Source: an uncultured Tenacibaculum sp.
GTDB lineage: Bacteria; Bacteroidota; Bacteroidia; Flavobacteriales; Flavobacteriaceae
Length of the DNA stretch: 64,000 bases
NCBI RefSeq assembly: GCF_947504135.1
Contig: NZ_CANNGG010000003.1
Coordinates: 482,191 to 546,190, forward strand
Direction of reading: 5' to 3'
In this document: one piece after another, positions 32,181 through 41,841 of the stretch
How positions within the stretch are numbered: the first letter of the stretch is position 1
Layout of the letters: each line of letters opens with the position of its first letter
The notes under the pieces: model-generated
The model's database searches: none
Seen by the model: only the letters and a program-made list of their open reading frames with translations
Told to the model about the DNA's origin: nothing
Program-made: the position numbers and the translations under genes

Positions 32181-32562
32181 ATTCTTTTCTATTTCTAAAA
32201 TCGTATTAAACATGTCTAATTGCTTTTCTGAAAAGCTACTCACAACTCCATCTCTTGCATAAAAATTAATATTAGGGTCATTTTTATGAACTAAAACAAC
32301 TATTGGCTGTCCAATACTCCATGCTTTATAAAACTCTTTTTCGCTGCCATTCAAAAATATTGAATCATTTACAGCATAAGAATAATCCATTAACATATTG
32401 TATGATGAATCAAAAACAGAAGGTGTTTGGTAAACTTTAGTTATAACTCCTTGCACTTCGTAAAAATCATTTTCATTGAAATCTTCATATTTTTTGTCTT
32501 TTGAACAAGAAAAAAAAGATCAAGAAAATAATAAAACAACTATATCTTTCTCTCCACAACAT
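32172..32562 (-). pseudogene. lipoprotein-like gene with +1 frameshift in an A8/T8 run (phase-variable, pseudogene, or sequencing error)
   Basis: ORF 32172-32456 lacks a good start; removing one base from A8 at 32510-32517 gives MLWRERYSCFIIFLIFFSCSKDKKYEDFNENDFYEVQGVITKVYQT... with a lipobox. Confidence 0.55.
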
Positions 32563-33517
32563 AATCAATCATTTGAAGTAGTGATTTTTTGTAGTCAGAA
32601 TCTGGGTAATTATCTAAAATAGCTAAGGCTTTATTTTTGTAATCCATCATTTTAGCTGTGGTGTATTCCAATCCTCCGTTTTGTTTTACAAAAGCAATTA
32701 CTTCTTTTACTCGCTTTTTATTCGTGTTGTGCTTTTTAACGGAGTTAATCAACCAAGATTTTTCTTTTTTAGAACAGTTATTCAAGGTATAAATTAACGG
32801 AAGTGTCATTTTTTGTTCTTTGATATCTATTCCTGTAGGTTTTCCTATTTTATCTTCCGTATAATCAAATAAATCATCTTTAATTTGGAATGCAATACCA
32901 ATGTATTCTCCAAACTTACGCATTTGTTGGACTGTTTCATTGTTCGCTCCTACCGAAGCTGCACCAATTCCACAGCACGCCGCTATTAAAGTGGCTGTTT
33001 TTTGGCGAATAATTTCAAAATAAACTTCCTCAGTAATATCTAATTTACGCGCTTTTTCAATCTGCAACAACTCACCTTCACTCATTTCACGTACTGCAAT
33101 CGAAATCAATTTCAGTAAGTCAAAATCTTCATTATCTATCGAAAGTAATAATCCTTTAGAAAGTAAATAATCACCTACTAAAACAGCTATTTTATTTTTC
33201 CATAAGGCATTCATTGAAAAGAATCCTCTACGACGATTACTATCGTCAACCACATCATCGTGTACTAATGTTGCAGTATGGATTAACTCTACTACTGACG
33301 CCCCACGATAGGTACGTTCATCAAATCCTCCGTTAGAAACCATTTTTGCTACCAAAAACACAAACATTGGTCGCATTTGTTTTCCTTTTCTACGAACAAT
33401 ATAATAGGTGATTCTGTTTAATAATGGAATTTTGGATAGCATCGAATCTTTGAACTTCGTTTCAAAGAGTTCCATTTCTTTCGCTATTGGAAGTTTTATT
33501 TGCTCTACTGGCTTCAT
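32540..33517 (-). CDS. polyprenyl synthetase family protein
   Basis: LIHTATLVHDDVVDDSNRRRG and FQIKDDLFDYTED motifs. Confidence 0.95.
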   Translation of the reverse strand: MKPVEQIKLPIAKEMELFETKFKDSMLSKIPLLNRITYYIVRRKGKQMRPMFVFLVAKMVSNGGFDERTYRGASVVELIHTATLVHDDVVDDSNRRRGFFSMNALWKNKIAVLVGDYLLSKGLLLSIDNEDFDLLKLISIAVREMSEGELLQIEKARKLDITEEVYFEIIRQKTATLIAACCGIGAASVGANNETVQQMRKFGEYIGIAFQIKDDLFDYTEDKIGKPTGIDIKEQKMTLPLIYTLNNCSKKEKSWLINSVKKHNTNKKRVKEVIAFVKQNGGLEYTTAKMMDYKNKALAILDNYPDSDYKKSLLQMIDYVVERKI

Positions 33518-33544
33518 TGGCTAGCAAAAATAAGAAATAAATAC

Positions 33545-34612
33545 CTAACTTTTATTAGCTAATTGCCCACAAGCAGCATCAATATCTTTTCCTCTAGAAC
33601 GACGTACATTTACCACAATATCATTCATTTCAAGGTTAGAAATATAATTATTTAAAGCTCTATCTGATGCTTGTTGAAACTCTCCGTCGTCTATAGGGTT
33701 GTATTCAATTAAATTAACTTTACAAGGAACATAACTACAGAATCGAACCAACGCATCAATATCCTCCTTTCTATCGTTAATTCCATTCCAAACAACATAT
33801 TCATACGTTATTCTTCGCTTGGTCTTTTCATACCAATACTCCAAAGACTCTTTTAGATCTTTTAGAGGAAAAGTAGTATTGAATGGCATAATAGATGTAC
33901 GAACCTCATCAATAGCAGAGTGTAATGAAACTGCTAAATTAAAACGTACTTCATCATCTGCCATTTTCTTTATTATTTTAGGTACACCTGAAGTAGACAC
34001 AGTAATTCTACGGGCAGCCATTCCTAAACCTTCTGGTGAGGTAATTTTATCAATTGCTTTTATAACATTGTTATAATTCATTAAAGGTTCTCCCATCCCC
34101 ATAAACACGATATTTGATAATTTATGATTATGGTATAACCTACTTTGCTTGTCAATAGCAACTACTTGGTCGTAAATTTCATCAGCATTTAAATTACGCA
34201 TACGTTTTAAACGCGCTGTTGCACAAAATTTACAGTCTAAACTACAACCTACCTGACTCGACACACATGCTGTTGTTCTGGTTTCTGTAGGAATTAGAAC
34301 AGATTCTACAATCAATCCATCATGTAACTTGATAGCATTTTTTATTGTGCCATCATTACTACGTTGCATTGCATCTACTTCAATATGGTTTATTACAAAA
34401 TTATCATCTAACATTTGGCGTGTTGCTTTTGATAAATTCGTCATATCATCAAATGAATGTGCTGCTTTTTGCCACAACCATTCATATACCTGATTTCCAC
34501 GAAAGGCTTTATCGCCATTCTCTACAAAAAAATCACGTAGTTGTTCTTTAGTTAATGCTCGTATGTCTTTTTTCTTTACTGTCATCAGGTACAAAAATAC
34601 ACAAAACCTCAC
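33545..34612 (-). CDS. rlmN: dual-specificity 23S rRNA/tRNA (adenine-C2) methyltransferase
   Basis: SSQVGCSLDCKFCATARLKRMRNLNADEIYDQV, FMGMGEPLMNYNNV. Confidence 0.96.
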   Translation of the reverse strand: MRFCVFLYLMTVKKKDIRALTKEQLRDFFVENGDKAFRGNQVYEWLWQKAAHSFDDMTNLSKATRQMLDDNFVINHIEVDAMQRSNDGTIKNAIKLHDGLIVESVLIPTETRTTACVSSQVGCSLDCKFCATARLKRMRNLNADEIYDQVVAIDKQSRLYHNHKLSNIVFMGMGEPLMNYNNVIKAIDKITSPEGLGMAARRITVSTSGVPKIIKKMADDEVRFNLAVSLHSAIDEVRTSIMPFNTTFPLKDLKESLEYWYEKTKRRITYEYVVWNGINDRKEDIDALVRFCSYVPCKVNLIEYNPIDDGEFQQASDRALNNYISNLEMNDIVVNVRRSRGKDIDAACGQLANKS

Positions 34613-34632
34613 AAGTTACTTGTGAGGTTTTG
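34602..34632 (-). terminator. hairpin upstream of rlmN / downstream of queA side
   Basis: CAAAACCTCACAAGTTACTTGTGAGGTTTTG. Confidence 0.55.
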
Positions 34633-34655
34633 CTAATGATTATAAAAGTTGTTTT

Positions 34656-35705
34656 TTATAAAATTAACATCGCATCTCCGTACGAGTAAAATTTATATTT
34701 TTCTTTAATTGCTTCTTGGTAAGCTTCCATCATAAAATCGTGACCTGCAAATGCTGAGACCATCATTAATAATGTAGATTTTGGCGTATGGAAGTTTGTT
34801 ACCATACAGTTAGCAATACTAAAATCGTATGGAGGAAAAATAAACTTGTTAGTCCACCCTTCATAAGCATTTAATTGCTGACTAGAAGATACAGAAGACT
34901 CAACCGTTCTCATTACTGTGGTACCAACAGCACAAACTCTTTTTTTATTAGCAATCGCATTGTTAACAGTATCAGCACTTGTTTGTGGAATAATGATTTG
35001 TTCAGAATCCATTTTATGCTTAGATAAATCTTCTACTTCAACAGGGTTAAATGTTCCTAACCCTACGTGTAAAGTAGTTTCAGCGAAGTCTACTCCTTTA
35101 ATCTCTAAACGCTTCATTAAATGTTTAGAAAAATGTAACCCTGCTGTTGGAGCCGCTACTGCCCCTTCATGCTTAGCAAATATTGTTTGGTAACGCTCTT
35201 CATCTTCTGGCTCTACCTCACGTTTAATATATTTTGGTAACGGAGTTTCTCCTAACTCAATTAACTTTTTTCTAAATTCTTCATAAGGTCCATCAAATAA
35301 GAAACGTAATGTTCTACCACGAGAAGTTGTATTATCAATTACTTCAGCTACTAAACTATCATCTTCTCCAAAAAATAATTTATTTCCTATTCTTATTTTT
35401 CTTGCTGGATCTACCAATACATCCCACAAACGATTTTCAGCATTTAATTCACGTAATAAAAATACTTCAATACGAGCTCCTGTTTTTTCTTTATTTCCGT
35501 ACATACGAGCAGGAAATACTTTCGTATTGTTTAACATCATTACATCTCCTTCATCAAAATAATCGATTAAATCTCTAAACAATTTATGCTCGATTTTTTG
35601 TGTGTCGCGGTGTAACACCATTAAACGTGCTTCATCTCTATGTTCTGATGGATATTCTGCCAATAATTCCTTTGGCAATTCAAAATCAAAATTTGATAAT
35701 TTCAT
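34656..35705 (-). CDS. queA: S-adenosylmethionine:tRNA ribosyltransferase-isomerase
   Basis: [40 protein letters not shown]. Confidence 0.96.
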   Translation of the reverse strand: MKLSNFDFELPKELLAEYPSEHRDEARLMVLHRDTQKIEHKLFRDLIDYFDEGDVMMLNNTKVFPARMYGNKEKTGARIEVFLLRELNAENRLWDVLVDPARKIRIGNKLFFGEDDSLVAEVIDNTTSRGRTLRFLFDGPYEEFRKKLIELGETPLPKYIKREVEPEDEERYQTIFAKHEGAVAAPTAGLHFSKHLMKRLEIKGVDFAETTLHVGLGTFNPVEVEDLSKHKMDSEQIIIPQTSADTVNNAIANKKRVCAVGTTVMRTVESSVSSSQQLNAYEGWTNKFIFPPYDFSIANCMVTNFHTPKSTLLMMVSAFAGHDFMMEAYQEAIKEKYKFYSYGDAMLIL

Positions 35706-35772
35706 TTGTAAAATTTTCTTAACGGTGGCAAATATACAATTTCAACATAGGGGTTGTCAAGTGATTGCCTGT

Positions 35773-37002
35773 TTATTTTATCTCTTCATTTTTTATCCCT
35801 ACAATAGCCATGTCTTTCCAAAAGCTTCGATATGATTTTGTTACCACCTCAGCTTCTAAAATTTCTATTGGAACTTTTAACGCCAACGGAGCAAAAGCCA
35901 TTGCCATTCGATGATCATTATAGGTTGCTATTTGAATATTATCTTTAATTACTTCGGAAGCTTTTAAATGTAAACTCTCATTAGTAACTAAAATCTCTGC
36001 TCCTAATTTTGTTAACTCTTCACGTAAGGCTTCTAAGCGATCTGTTTCTTTGATTTTTAACGTATGTAGCCCTGATAAGTCACAAGCTATTCCTAATCCG
36101 AAACAAGTAACTGCTATGGTTTGCGCTATATCTGGTGCATTTTTTAAATCTTCTTTTAATACAGCTGAACTATGTTCTCTTTCTTTCGTTAAAAGAATTG
36201 AATTTTCTTCAAAAGTAGTCGTTACTCCAAAGTGTTTATAAATTTCTGACAAACAATTATCTCCTTGTAAACTATCTTTTTTATACGCTGATAATTTTAC
36301 GGAAGCTCCCACTTTACTCAATGCTATAATCGAGTAAAAATAAGACGCTGAACTCCAATCAGACTCTACTACAACTGTTTGTTTCTCTACTGTTGACTTA
36401 GGTTTTATTTTGATAACCTGTCCTCCAAACTCAGCTTCAACATTCAATTGATGTAATAGCTGTATGGTCATATTGATGTACGGAACTGAAGTAATTTTGC
36501 CTACCATCTCAATCTCCAATCCGTTCTGTAAACTTGGAGCAATCAACATCAACGCAGAAATATATTGACTACTTACATTTCCATTAATTGAAACTTTATC
36601 CTTTGTTAGTTTTTTTCCTGATATTTTGAGTGGTGGATATCCTTCTTTTTCTACATATTCTATATCAGCACCTAAATTACGAAGCGCATTAACCAAAATT
36701 TCAATTGGTCGATTATGCATACGGTCTGATCCTTGCAATATTTTTGTAACGCCTTCTTGTGTTGCAAAAAAAGCAGTTAAAAAGCGCATCGCAGTTCCTG
36801 CATGTCCAATATCTGCAACTATATCATCAGAGGTTAATGCCCCTTGTAAATGGTGTGTATCGTCAGAATCTGATAAATTTTCTATCTGCAAACCTGAATA
36901 TAATTGCTGTAAAATCAGTAATCTATTCGATTCACTTTTTGAACCTGAAATTGTAATTTCTTTACCTGATGCAAACAGTTCTGTTCTTAACTTTAAATCC
37001 AT
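35773..37002 (-). CDS. aroA: 3-phosphoshikimate 1-carboxyvinyltransferase
   Basis: ISGSKSESNRLLIL, GHAGTAMRFLTA, TYNDHRMAMAFAP. Confidence 0.94.
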   Translation of the reverse strand: MDLKLRTELFASGKEITISGSKSESNRLLILQQLYSGLQIENLSDSDDTHHLQGALTSDDIVADIGHAGTAMRFLTAFFATQEGVTKILQGSDRMHNRPIEILVNALRNLGADIEYVEKEGYPPLKISGKKLTKDKVSINGNVSSQYISALMLIAPSLQNGLEIEMVGKITSVPYINMTIQLLHQLNVEAEFGGQVIKIKPKSTVEKQTVVVESDWSSASYFYSIIALSKVGASVKLSAYKKDSLQGDNCLSEIYKHFGVTTTFEENSILLTKEREHSSAVLKEDLKNAPDIAQTIAVTCFGLGIACDLSGLHTLKIKETDRLEALREELTKLGAEILVTNESLHLKASEVIKDNIQIATYNDHRMAMAFAPLALKVPIEILEAEVVTKSYRSFWKDMAIVGIKNEEIK

Positions 37003-37008
37003 TGAAGT

Positions 37009-37257
37009 TTACTTCATTCTTTTGTTAACTATGTACATACTATAAATTACCGTAATAACAATTTTGCTTAACCAAAAACGAATCCATTGCTTGTTTGCAA
37101 AATGCACATTATAAACAGTTTCAAAGTCCCCAGAAAAAATAGCGCCTCCTGTTTTAAATAACAGAGAAAACAATGCTACAACTACTAAAAAAGGGATTCC
37201 TACTTTTACTACATTAATCCAAAAGCTTCCTTTTTGTATATTTTTTATAAGACTCAT
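37009..37257 (-). CDS. small membrane protein (DUF6095-like)
   Basis: 82 aa with TM segments, overlapping synteny between aroA and pyrophosphohydrolase. Confidence 0.55.
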   Translation of the reverse strand: MSLIKNIQKGSFWINVVKVGIPFLVVVALFSLLFKTGGAIFSGDFETVYNVHFANKQWIRFWLSKIVITVIYSMYIVNKRMK

Positions 37258-37584
37258 TTATTGTAATTTTTCGTTGTTATGATGACGGTCGTGGTCACGT
37301 TTGGTTTTTAAATCTAATTTCTTATCAAACGCTTCTTGTAAGTTAACTCCTGTTTGGTTCGCTAAACACAACACTACAAAAACTACATCAGCTAACTCTT
37401 CTCCTAAATCTTTGTTTTTATCACTTTCTTTTTCACTTTGCTCTCCATAACGACGCGCAATAATTCGAGCTACCTCTCCAACTTCTTCTGTTAGTTGCGC
37501 CATATTTGTTAACTCATTAAAGTAACGTACTCCATGGTTCTTGATCCATTCGTCTACTTGTTTTTGTGCGTCTTGAATATTCAT
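37258..37584 (-). CDS. MazG-like nucleotide pyrophosphohydrolase
   Basis: AQLTEEVGEVARIIARRYGEQSEKESDKNKDLGEELADVVFVVLCLAN. Confidence 0.9.
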   Translation of the reverse strand: MNIQDAQKQVDEWIKNHGVRYFNELTNMAQLTEEVGEVARIIARRYGEQSEKESDKNKDLGEELADVVFVVLCLANQTGVNLQEAFDKKLDLKTKRDHDRHHNNEKLQ

Positions 37585-37653
37585 AATGTACTTTGTTTAG
37601 TATTCTTTGGTTAAAGCTTCAAAGATAAAACTTCTGTATTTTAATCGGTTTAA

Positions 37654-38875
37654 CTATGCTGATTTTTCTATGTTTATTGATGGATTAATTTCAACTTCTA
37701 AACTACTTTTCATTTCCTTTTTTATAATTCACATCAACATGAATAAAAACAACACTCCAATTCCTGATATTACAATCATAAAATTCCATGTATTATTAAA
37801 TCCGAAATTATCGATTAATTGCATTCCTGAATTATGAGCGAAAATATGAGACATTGAAAATACAATACTATAATATACCATATATTCTCCTTGATTTCCT
37901 TTTTTAGCTCGTTCCACTACAAAAGCATTTGAGAAAGGGAAAGCAATCATCTCTCCGATGGTCATCAGTAACATTCCTACAATTAAAATTCCAATCCAAC
38001 CTGTTAAGTTAATTACTACAAAACTTAACCACGTAAGTAGTAGACCAAAAAAACATTAAGAACTCTTTGATATACTTACTTTTTTCTAACCAAGTAATCA
38101 ACGGCATCTCTAATAAAAAAATGAAAAAACCGTTCATGCCCATTAACAGTCCTATTTCTAACTCTGTTAAATGATGTATATCTTTATAATATAATGGCAT
38201 GGTAGAGAAATATTGTAAAAAAATAAACCCGAACACAAACATTCCTACAAAAAATATCCAAAAAGCCTTATCTAAAAAAATCGACTTTGGATTTTCTATC
38301 TTTATTTCATCTAAGACTCTTGCTTTTTTAAGATGTAATACATTTATCAGTAATAAAGTTGCTAAAACACAAATAACTCCATCTACCCAGAACAGTCCGC
38401 TATAGCCTAATGAAGTAATTATTAATCCTCCAACTGCGGGACCAGCGGAAAAACCTAAATTAATCGCCAAACGAATTAACGTTACCGATCTCGTTTTATT
38501 TTCTGGCTTGCTATAAGTATTCAAAGCCACAAACATAGCGGGTCTAAAAGTATCTGCAACTAACATTACTAAAAAAATGCAGATACAAAATCCCAAAAAA
38601 GTATCTACAAATTATAAGGCTACAAAGAGTAACCCTGTTAAAAATAAACTGGTTTTCATCCTAACCAAGATCCTCCAACAGACCTTAATCCAAAGCAAGT
38701 CATAATCCAACCTACATCATTTAAGGTAAAATGTAAACTTTCTCTCAAATACAATGACATAAAAGGAATTAGCTTTGTACCTGCCCTGTTTATTAAAGTT
38801 ATTAAAGCGAGCCACCAAACTTCGCTTGATAGACCTTTAAAAGTGTCTAGATAATTAAAATAGAGTTTTTTTCAT
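37654..38875 (-). pseudogene. degraded MFS transporter
   Basis: MFS-like fragments in several frames: N-terminal YFNYLDTFKGLSSEVWWLALITLINRAG, MLVADTFRPAMFVALNTYSKPENK, C-terminal IIKKEMKSSLEVEINPSINIEKSA after an in-frame TGA; at least five lesions. Confidence 0.85.
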
Positions 38876-38934
38876 GTGGTTTTGTTTTAGTGTTGGTTGT
38901 TTATATAAAAATAAATATGCCAACAAAAAAAGTT

Positions 38935-39690
38935 TTAAATAATTTCGTAAAGAATAGGTTTACTAGGTGTAGCGTCGTTTTCAAATGGTGCTACCATCAA
39001 GTTTAAAAAGTAGGTTCCGTCTTTTACTTTATTTGGAACATATATGAATTCGGTGACAGTTGCATGCTTTCTAATCTCTCCCTTTGTATTCCAAAAAGCA
39101 TTGTGTGCTAGTAATTTTCCTTCATCCTTCTCTTTATCTACCGAAGGTAAATCGATCAACAAATGTTCTATTCCTTTTTCTTTGAGGTACTCTGCAGCTT
39201 CTTCTAACAAATAAGGTGGATTTGTATTTGAATATCGCATCGATTTTTTGCCTGATAGATTTGGAATTGTTCTAATAACTATGGCTTCTCTTTTTTTGTT
39301 TCCCAAAGCATACTGCAACTGTTTTTTTGAAATTACAAAGTCTTTATTTTCTATTTGTTCTGGAGCGATAGTAATCACTTCTGCTAAAAAGAAAAACTTT
39401 TCTAAATTCTTGTTTACTGAATAAACTTTTTTTGTAATGTGCCCCACACACTCTGTATGCGTAATATGTGAGTGCGGATTAAACTGGATATTATTAAAGT
39501 TTACATCAGCACCTTCTTGTACACTTCCAATCCAATTCCCATCAGAAACAGGGAAAATTTTAGGATCATCTAAATACCAAGCATTTACATTTTCTTTTGA
39601 GGTATCAATGGCTATTGAAATGTCTAGTGGTTTTGATAAATCTATTTTGTACTTTCTTGAGTTGTATTCAATTGTTGCTATCATACTCAA
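38935..39690 (-). CDS. cyclase family protein (kynurenine formamidase-like)
   Basis: NPHSHITHTECVGHI metal-binding motif, LLIDLPSVDKEKDEGKLLAHNAFW. Confidence 0.87.
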   Translation of the reverse strand: MSMIATIEYNSRKYKIDLSKPLDISIAIDTSKENVNAWYLDDPKIFPVSDGNWIGSVQEGADVNFNNIQFNPHSHITHTECVGHITKKVYSVNKNLEKFFFLAEVITIAPEQIENKDFVISKKQLQYALGNKKREAIVIRTIPNLSGKKSMRYSNTNPPYLLEEAAEYLKEKGIEHLLIDLPSVDKEKDEGKLLAHNAFWNTKGEIRKHATVTEFIYVPNKVKDGTYFLNLMVAPFENDATPSKPILYEII

Positions 39691-39696
39691 ATATAC

Positions 39697-40821
39697 CTAA
39701 ATTATGAATAACTCACTAGCCAATCCATCTGCTAAGAACTTTCCTTTTTTTGTAGTTTTCAAAACTTCATTTGTAATGACTAGTAGCCCTTGATTAATAA
39801 ACTTCTCAGCATTTTTAAGGAGTTTTTTTCTAAACTCTTCCCCGAAATCCTCCTCAATTTTCTCTAACGACACTCCCCAAATGGTTCTTAATCCTGTCAT
39901 CAAATATTCATTAAACTGATCTTTCTTAGTGAGTTTTTCTTGCTCTAGAGGGAGTTTTCCTTCTTGAATTGCTTTTATATATTTTGCATTGTTAGCTACA
40001 TTCCAACTACGGTGTGTTTTATTAAACGAATGTGCTGATGAGCCAATTCCTATATATTTTTTACCTAGCCAGTAACTTGTATTGTGCTTTGAAAAATAAT
40101 TAGGTTTTCCAAAGTTGGAAATTTCGTAGTGAACAAATCCATTTTTAGCGGTTTCTGCTACCAGAATATCAAAATGTTCTTTGGCTACCGTTTCGTCAAC
40201 ATCAGGATACTTTCCTTGTTTGATAAATGAATCTAATGCTGTTTTGGGTTCAACGGTTAGCGCATACGACGAAATATGATTGATTCCGAAATCAAAAGCG
40301 ATTTGTAAATTCTCTCTCCAACGTTCATTACGCATATTCGGAACTCCGTAGATCAAATCAATAGTTATATTATCAAAGTAACGAGTTGTTATAGACAAAC
40401 AGTTTTTGGCTTCTTGTGCATTATGAGCTCGATTCATCAATTGCAAATCTTCTTCAAAAAAAGATTGTATCCCTATGCTTAAGCGATTAACAGGGGTTTT
40501 AGATAATTCAATTATTTTTTCTTCTGATAAATCATCTGGATTCGCTTCTAAGGTAATTTCTGGATTTGATACTACTGTATAGTTCTGATAAATAGTATCT
40601 ATCAACAACCTTAATTCTTCAATCGACAATAAACTCGGTGTTCCTCCTCCAAAATAGATGGTTTCTATTTCTTCGTGTTGTAGTTCTTCCTTTCGAAATT
40701 CTAACTCTTTCACCAAGCAAGAAACTAACTCCTCTTTCTTTTTTAATGAAGTAGAAAAGTGAAAATCGCAATAATAACACGCTTGCTTACAAAATGGGAT
40801 ATGTAGATAAATTCCTGCCAA
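39697..40821 (-). CDS. hemW: radical SAM family heme chaperone HemW, TTG start
   Basis: (TTG)AGIYLHIPFCKQACYYCDFHFSTS, CxxxCxxC; no in-frame ATG upstream before a stop. Confidence 0.94.
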   Translation of the reverse strand: MAGIYLHIPFCKQACYYCDFHFSTSLKKKEELVSCLVKELEFRKEELQHEEIETIYFGGGTPSLLSIEELRLLIDTIYQNYTVVSNPEITLEANPDDLSEEKIIELSKTPVNRLSIGIQSFFEEDLQLMNRAHNAQEAKNCLSITTRYFDNITIDLIYGVPNMRNERWRENLQIAFDFGINHISSYALTVEPKTALDSFIKQGKYPDVDETVAKEHFDILVAETAKNGFVHYEISNFGKPNYFSKHNTSYWLGKKYIGIGSSAHSFNKTHRSWNVANNAKYIKAIQEGKLPLEQEKLTKKDQFNEYLMTGLRTIWGVSLEKIEEDFGEEFRKKLLKNAEKFINQGLLVITNEVLKTTKKGKFLADGLASELFII

Positions 40822-40867
40822 ATCAGTTATCAGTTATCAGTTATCAGTTATCAGTTATCAGTTATCA
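40822..40867. repeat. heptanucleotide tandem array (ATCAGTT), 6.6 units
   Basis: ATCAGTT x6 + ATCA; perfect. Confidence 0.99.
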
Positions 40868-40870
40868 AGA

Positions 40871-41230
40871 TTACTTATAAATCCTTGTCGTTTTTAATAT
40901 TGAAAAAAGAATTTTTGCTATTTCATCGGCTTTTTCAAACAACTCCTCTTACTCCTCTATTCTTATTTCTTCACTATCTTTTAATAAAGACAGCCAATAT
41001 TTAGTTTCTAAACATTCTATATAAGCTATTGAAATTTTTGCTGAGAAATCTGCCTTAGAAATAGCTCCATTAGCCTCTACTATATTTGCTCCTACCGATG
41101 TACCACTTCTTACTATCTGCTTAGATAAAATAAACTCCTTATTTTCCTTCATCAATTTTTTACTTAGTTTAATAATCAAAAGAGCAAAATCGTATGATTT
41201 ATTTTGAAGTGGGTTCTTTTCTAGTTTCAT
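40871..41230 (-). pseudogene. four-helix-bundle protein (S23 / IVS-encoded / Avd-like) interrupted by in-frame TAA at 40949-40951
   Basis: MKLEKNPLQNKSYDFALLIIKLSKKLMKENKEFILSKQIVRSGTSVGANIVEANGAISKADFSAKISIAYIECLETKYWLSLLKDSEEIRIEE*EELFEKADEIAKILFSILKTTRIYK*. Confidence 0.88.
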
Positions 41231-41242
41231 AGCTATAATATT

Positions 41243-41277
41243 TGACTACTGTTTACTGTTCATTGATCATTGAAAAA
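41243..41277. repeat. degenerate 7-bp-phased TG array upstream of the four-helix gene
   Basis: TGACTAC TGTTTAC TGTTCAT TGATCAT TGAAAAA; TG at 41243, 41250, 41257, 41264, 41271. Confidence 0.75.
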
Positions 41278-41278
41278 A

Positions 41279-41833
41279 TCAGTTTTTAATTTTTTTCGGA
41301 TTTTGTTTTACAAACGCTGCCCAACCTGTATAGTTCTTACCTCCTACTTTTGTTCCTGAATTATAAAAATGACATACCGCAGCTGCTAAACCATCCGTTG
41401 CATCTAAGTTTTTAGGTAGCACTTTTAAATTCAATAACGATTTTAACATTAAGGCTACCTGTTCTTTACTTGAAGTTCCTTTACCTGTAATTGCCATTTT
41501 TATTTTCTTGGGCGCATACTCGGTTACTGGTATTTGTCTTGACAATCCTGCTGCCATGGCTACTCCTTGTGCACGCCCTAATTTCAACATGGATTGTACA
41601 TTCTTCCCATAAAAAGGAGCTTCCAACGCTATTTCATCTGGATGATAAGTGTCAATCAATTCAATGGTACGTTCAAAAATAATTTTGAGTTTTAAATAAT
41701 GATCGTCATATTTTTTTAAGAGCAATTCATTCATTTGAACAAATTCCATCTTTTTACCTACTACCTTTATAATTCCAAATCCCATAATGGAAGTTCCTGG
41801 GTCAATCCCTAATATAATTTTTTCTGTCTTCAA
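41279..41833 (-). CDS. ruvC: crossover junction endodeoxyribonuclease RuvC
   Basis: ILGIDPGTSIMGFGII, EAPFYGKNVQSMLKLGRAQGV. Confidence 0.96.
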   Translation of the reverse strand: MKTEKIILGIDPGTSIMGFGIIKVVGKKMEFVQMNELLLKKYDDHYLKLKIIFERTIELIDTYHPDEIALEAPFYGKNVQSMLKLGRAQGVAMAAGLSRQIPVTEYAPKKIKMAITGKGTSSKEQVALMLKSLLNLKVLPKNLDATDGLAAAVCHFYNSGTKVGGKNYTGWAAFVKQNPKKIKN

Positions 41834-41841
41834 ACTCTCGT

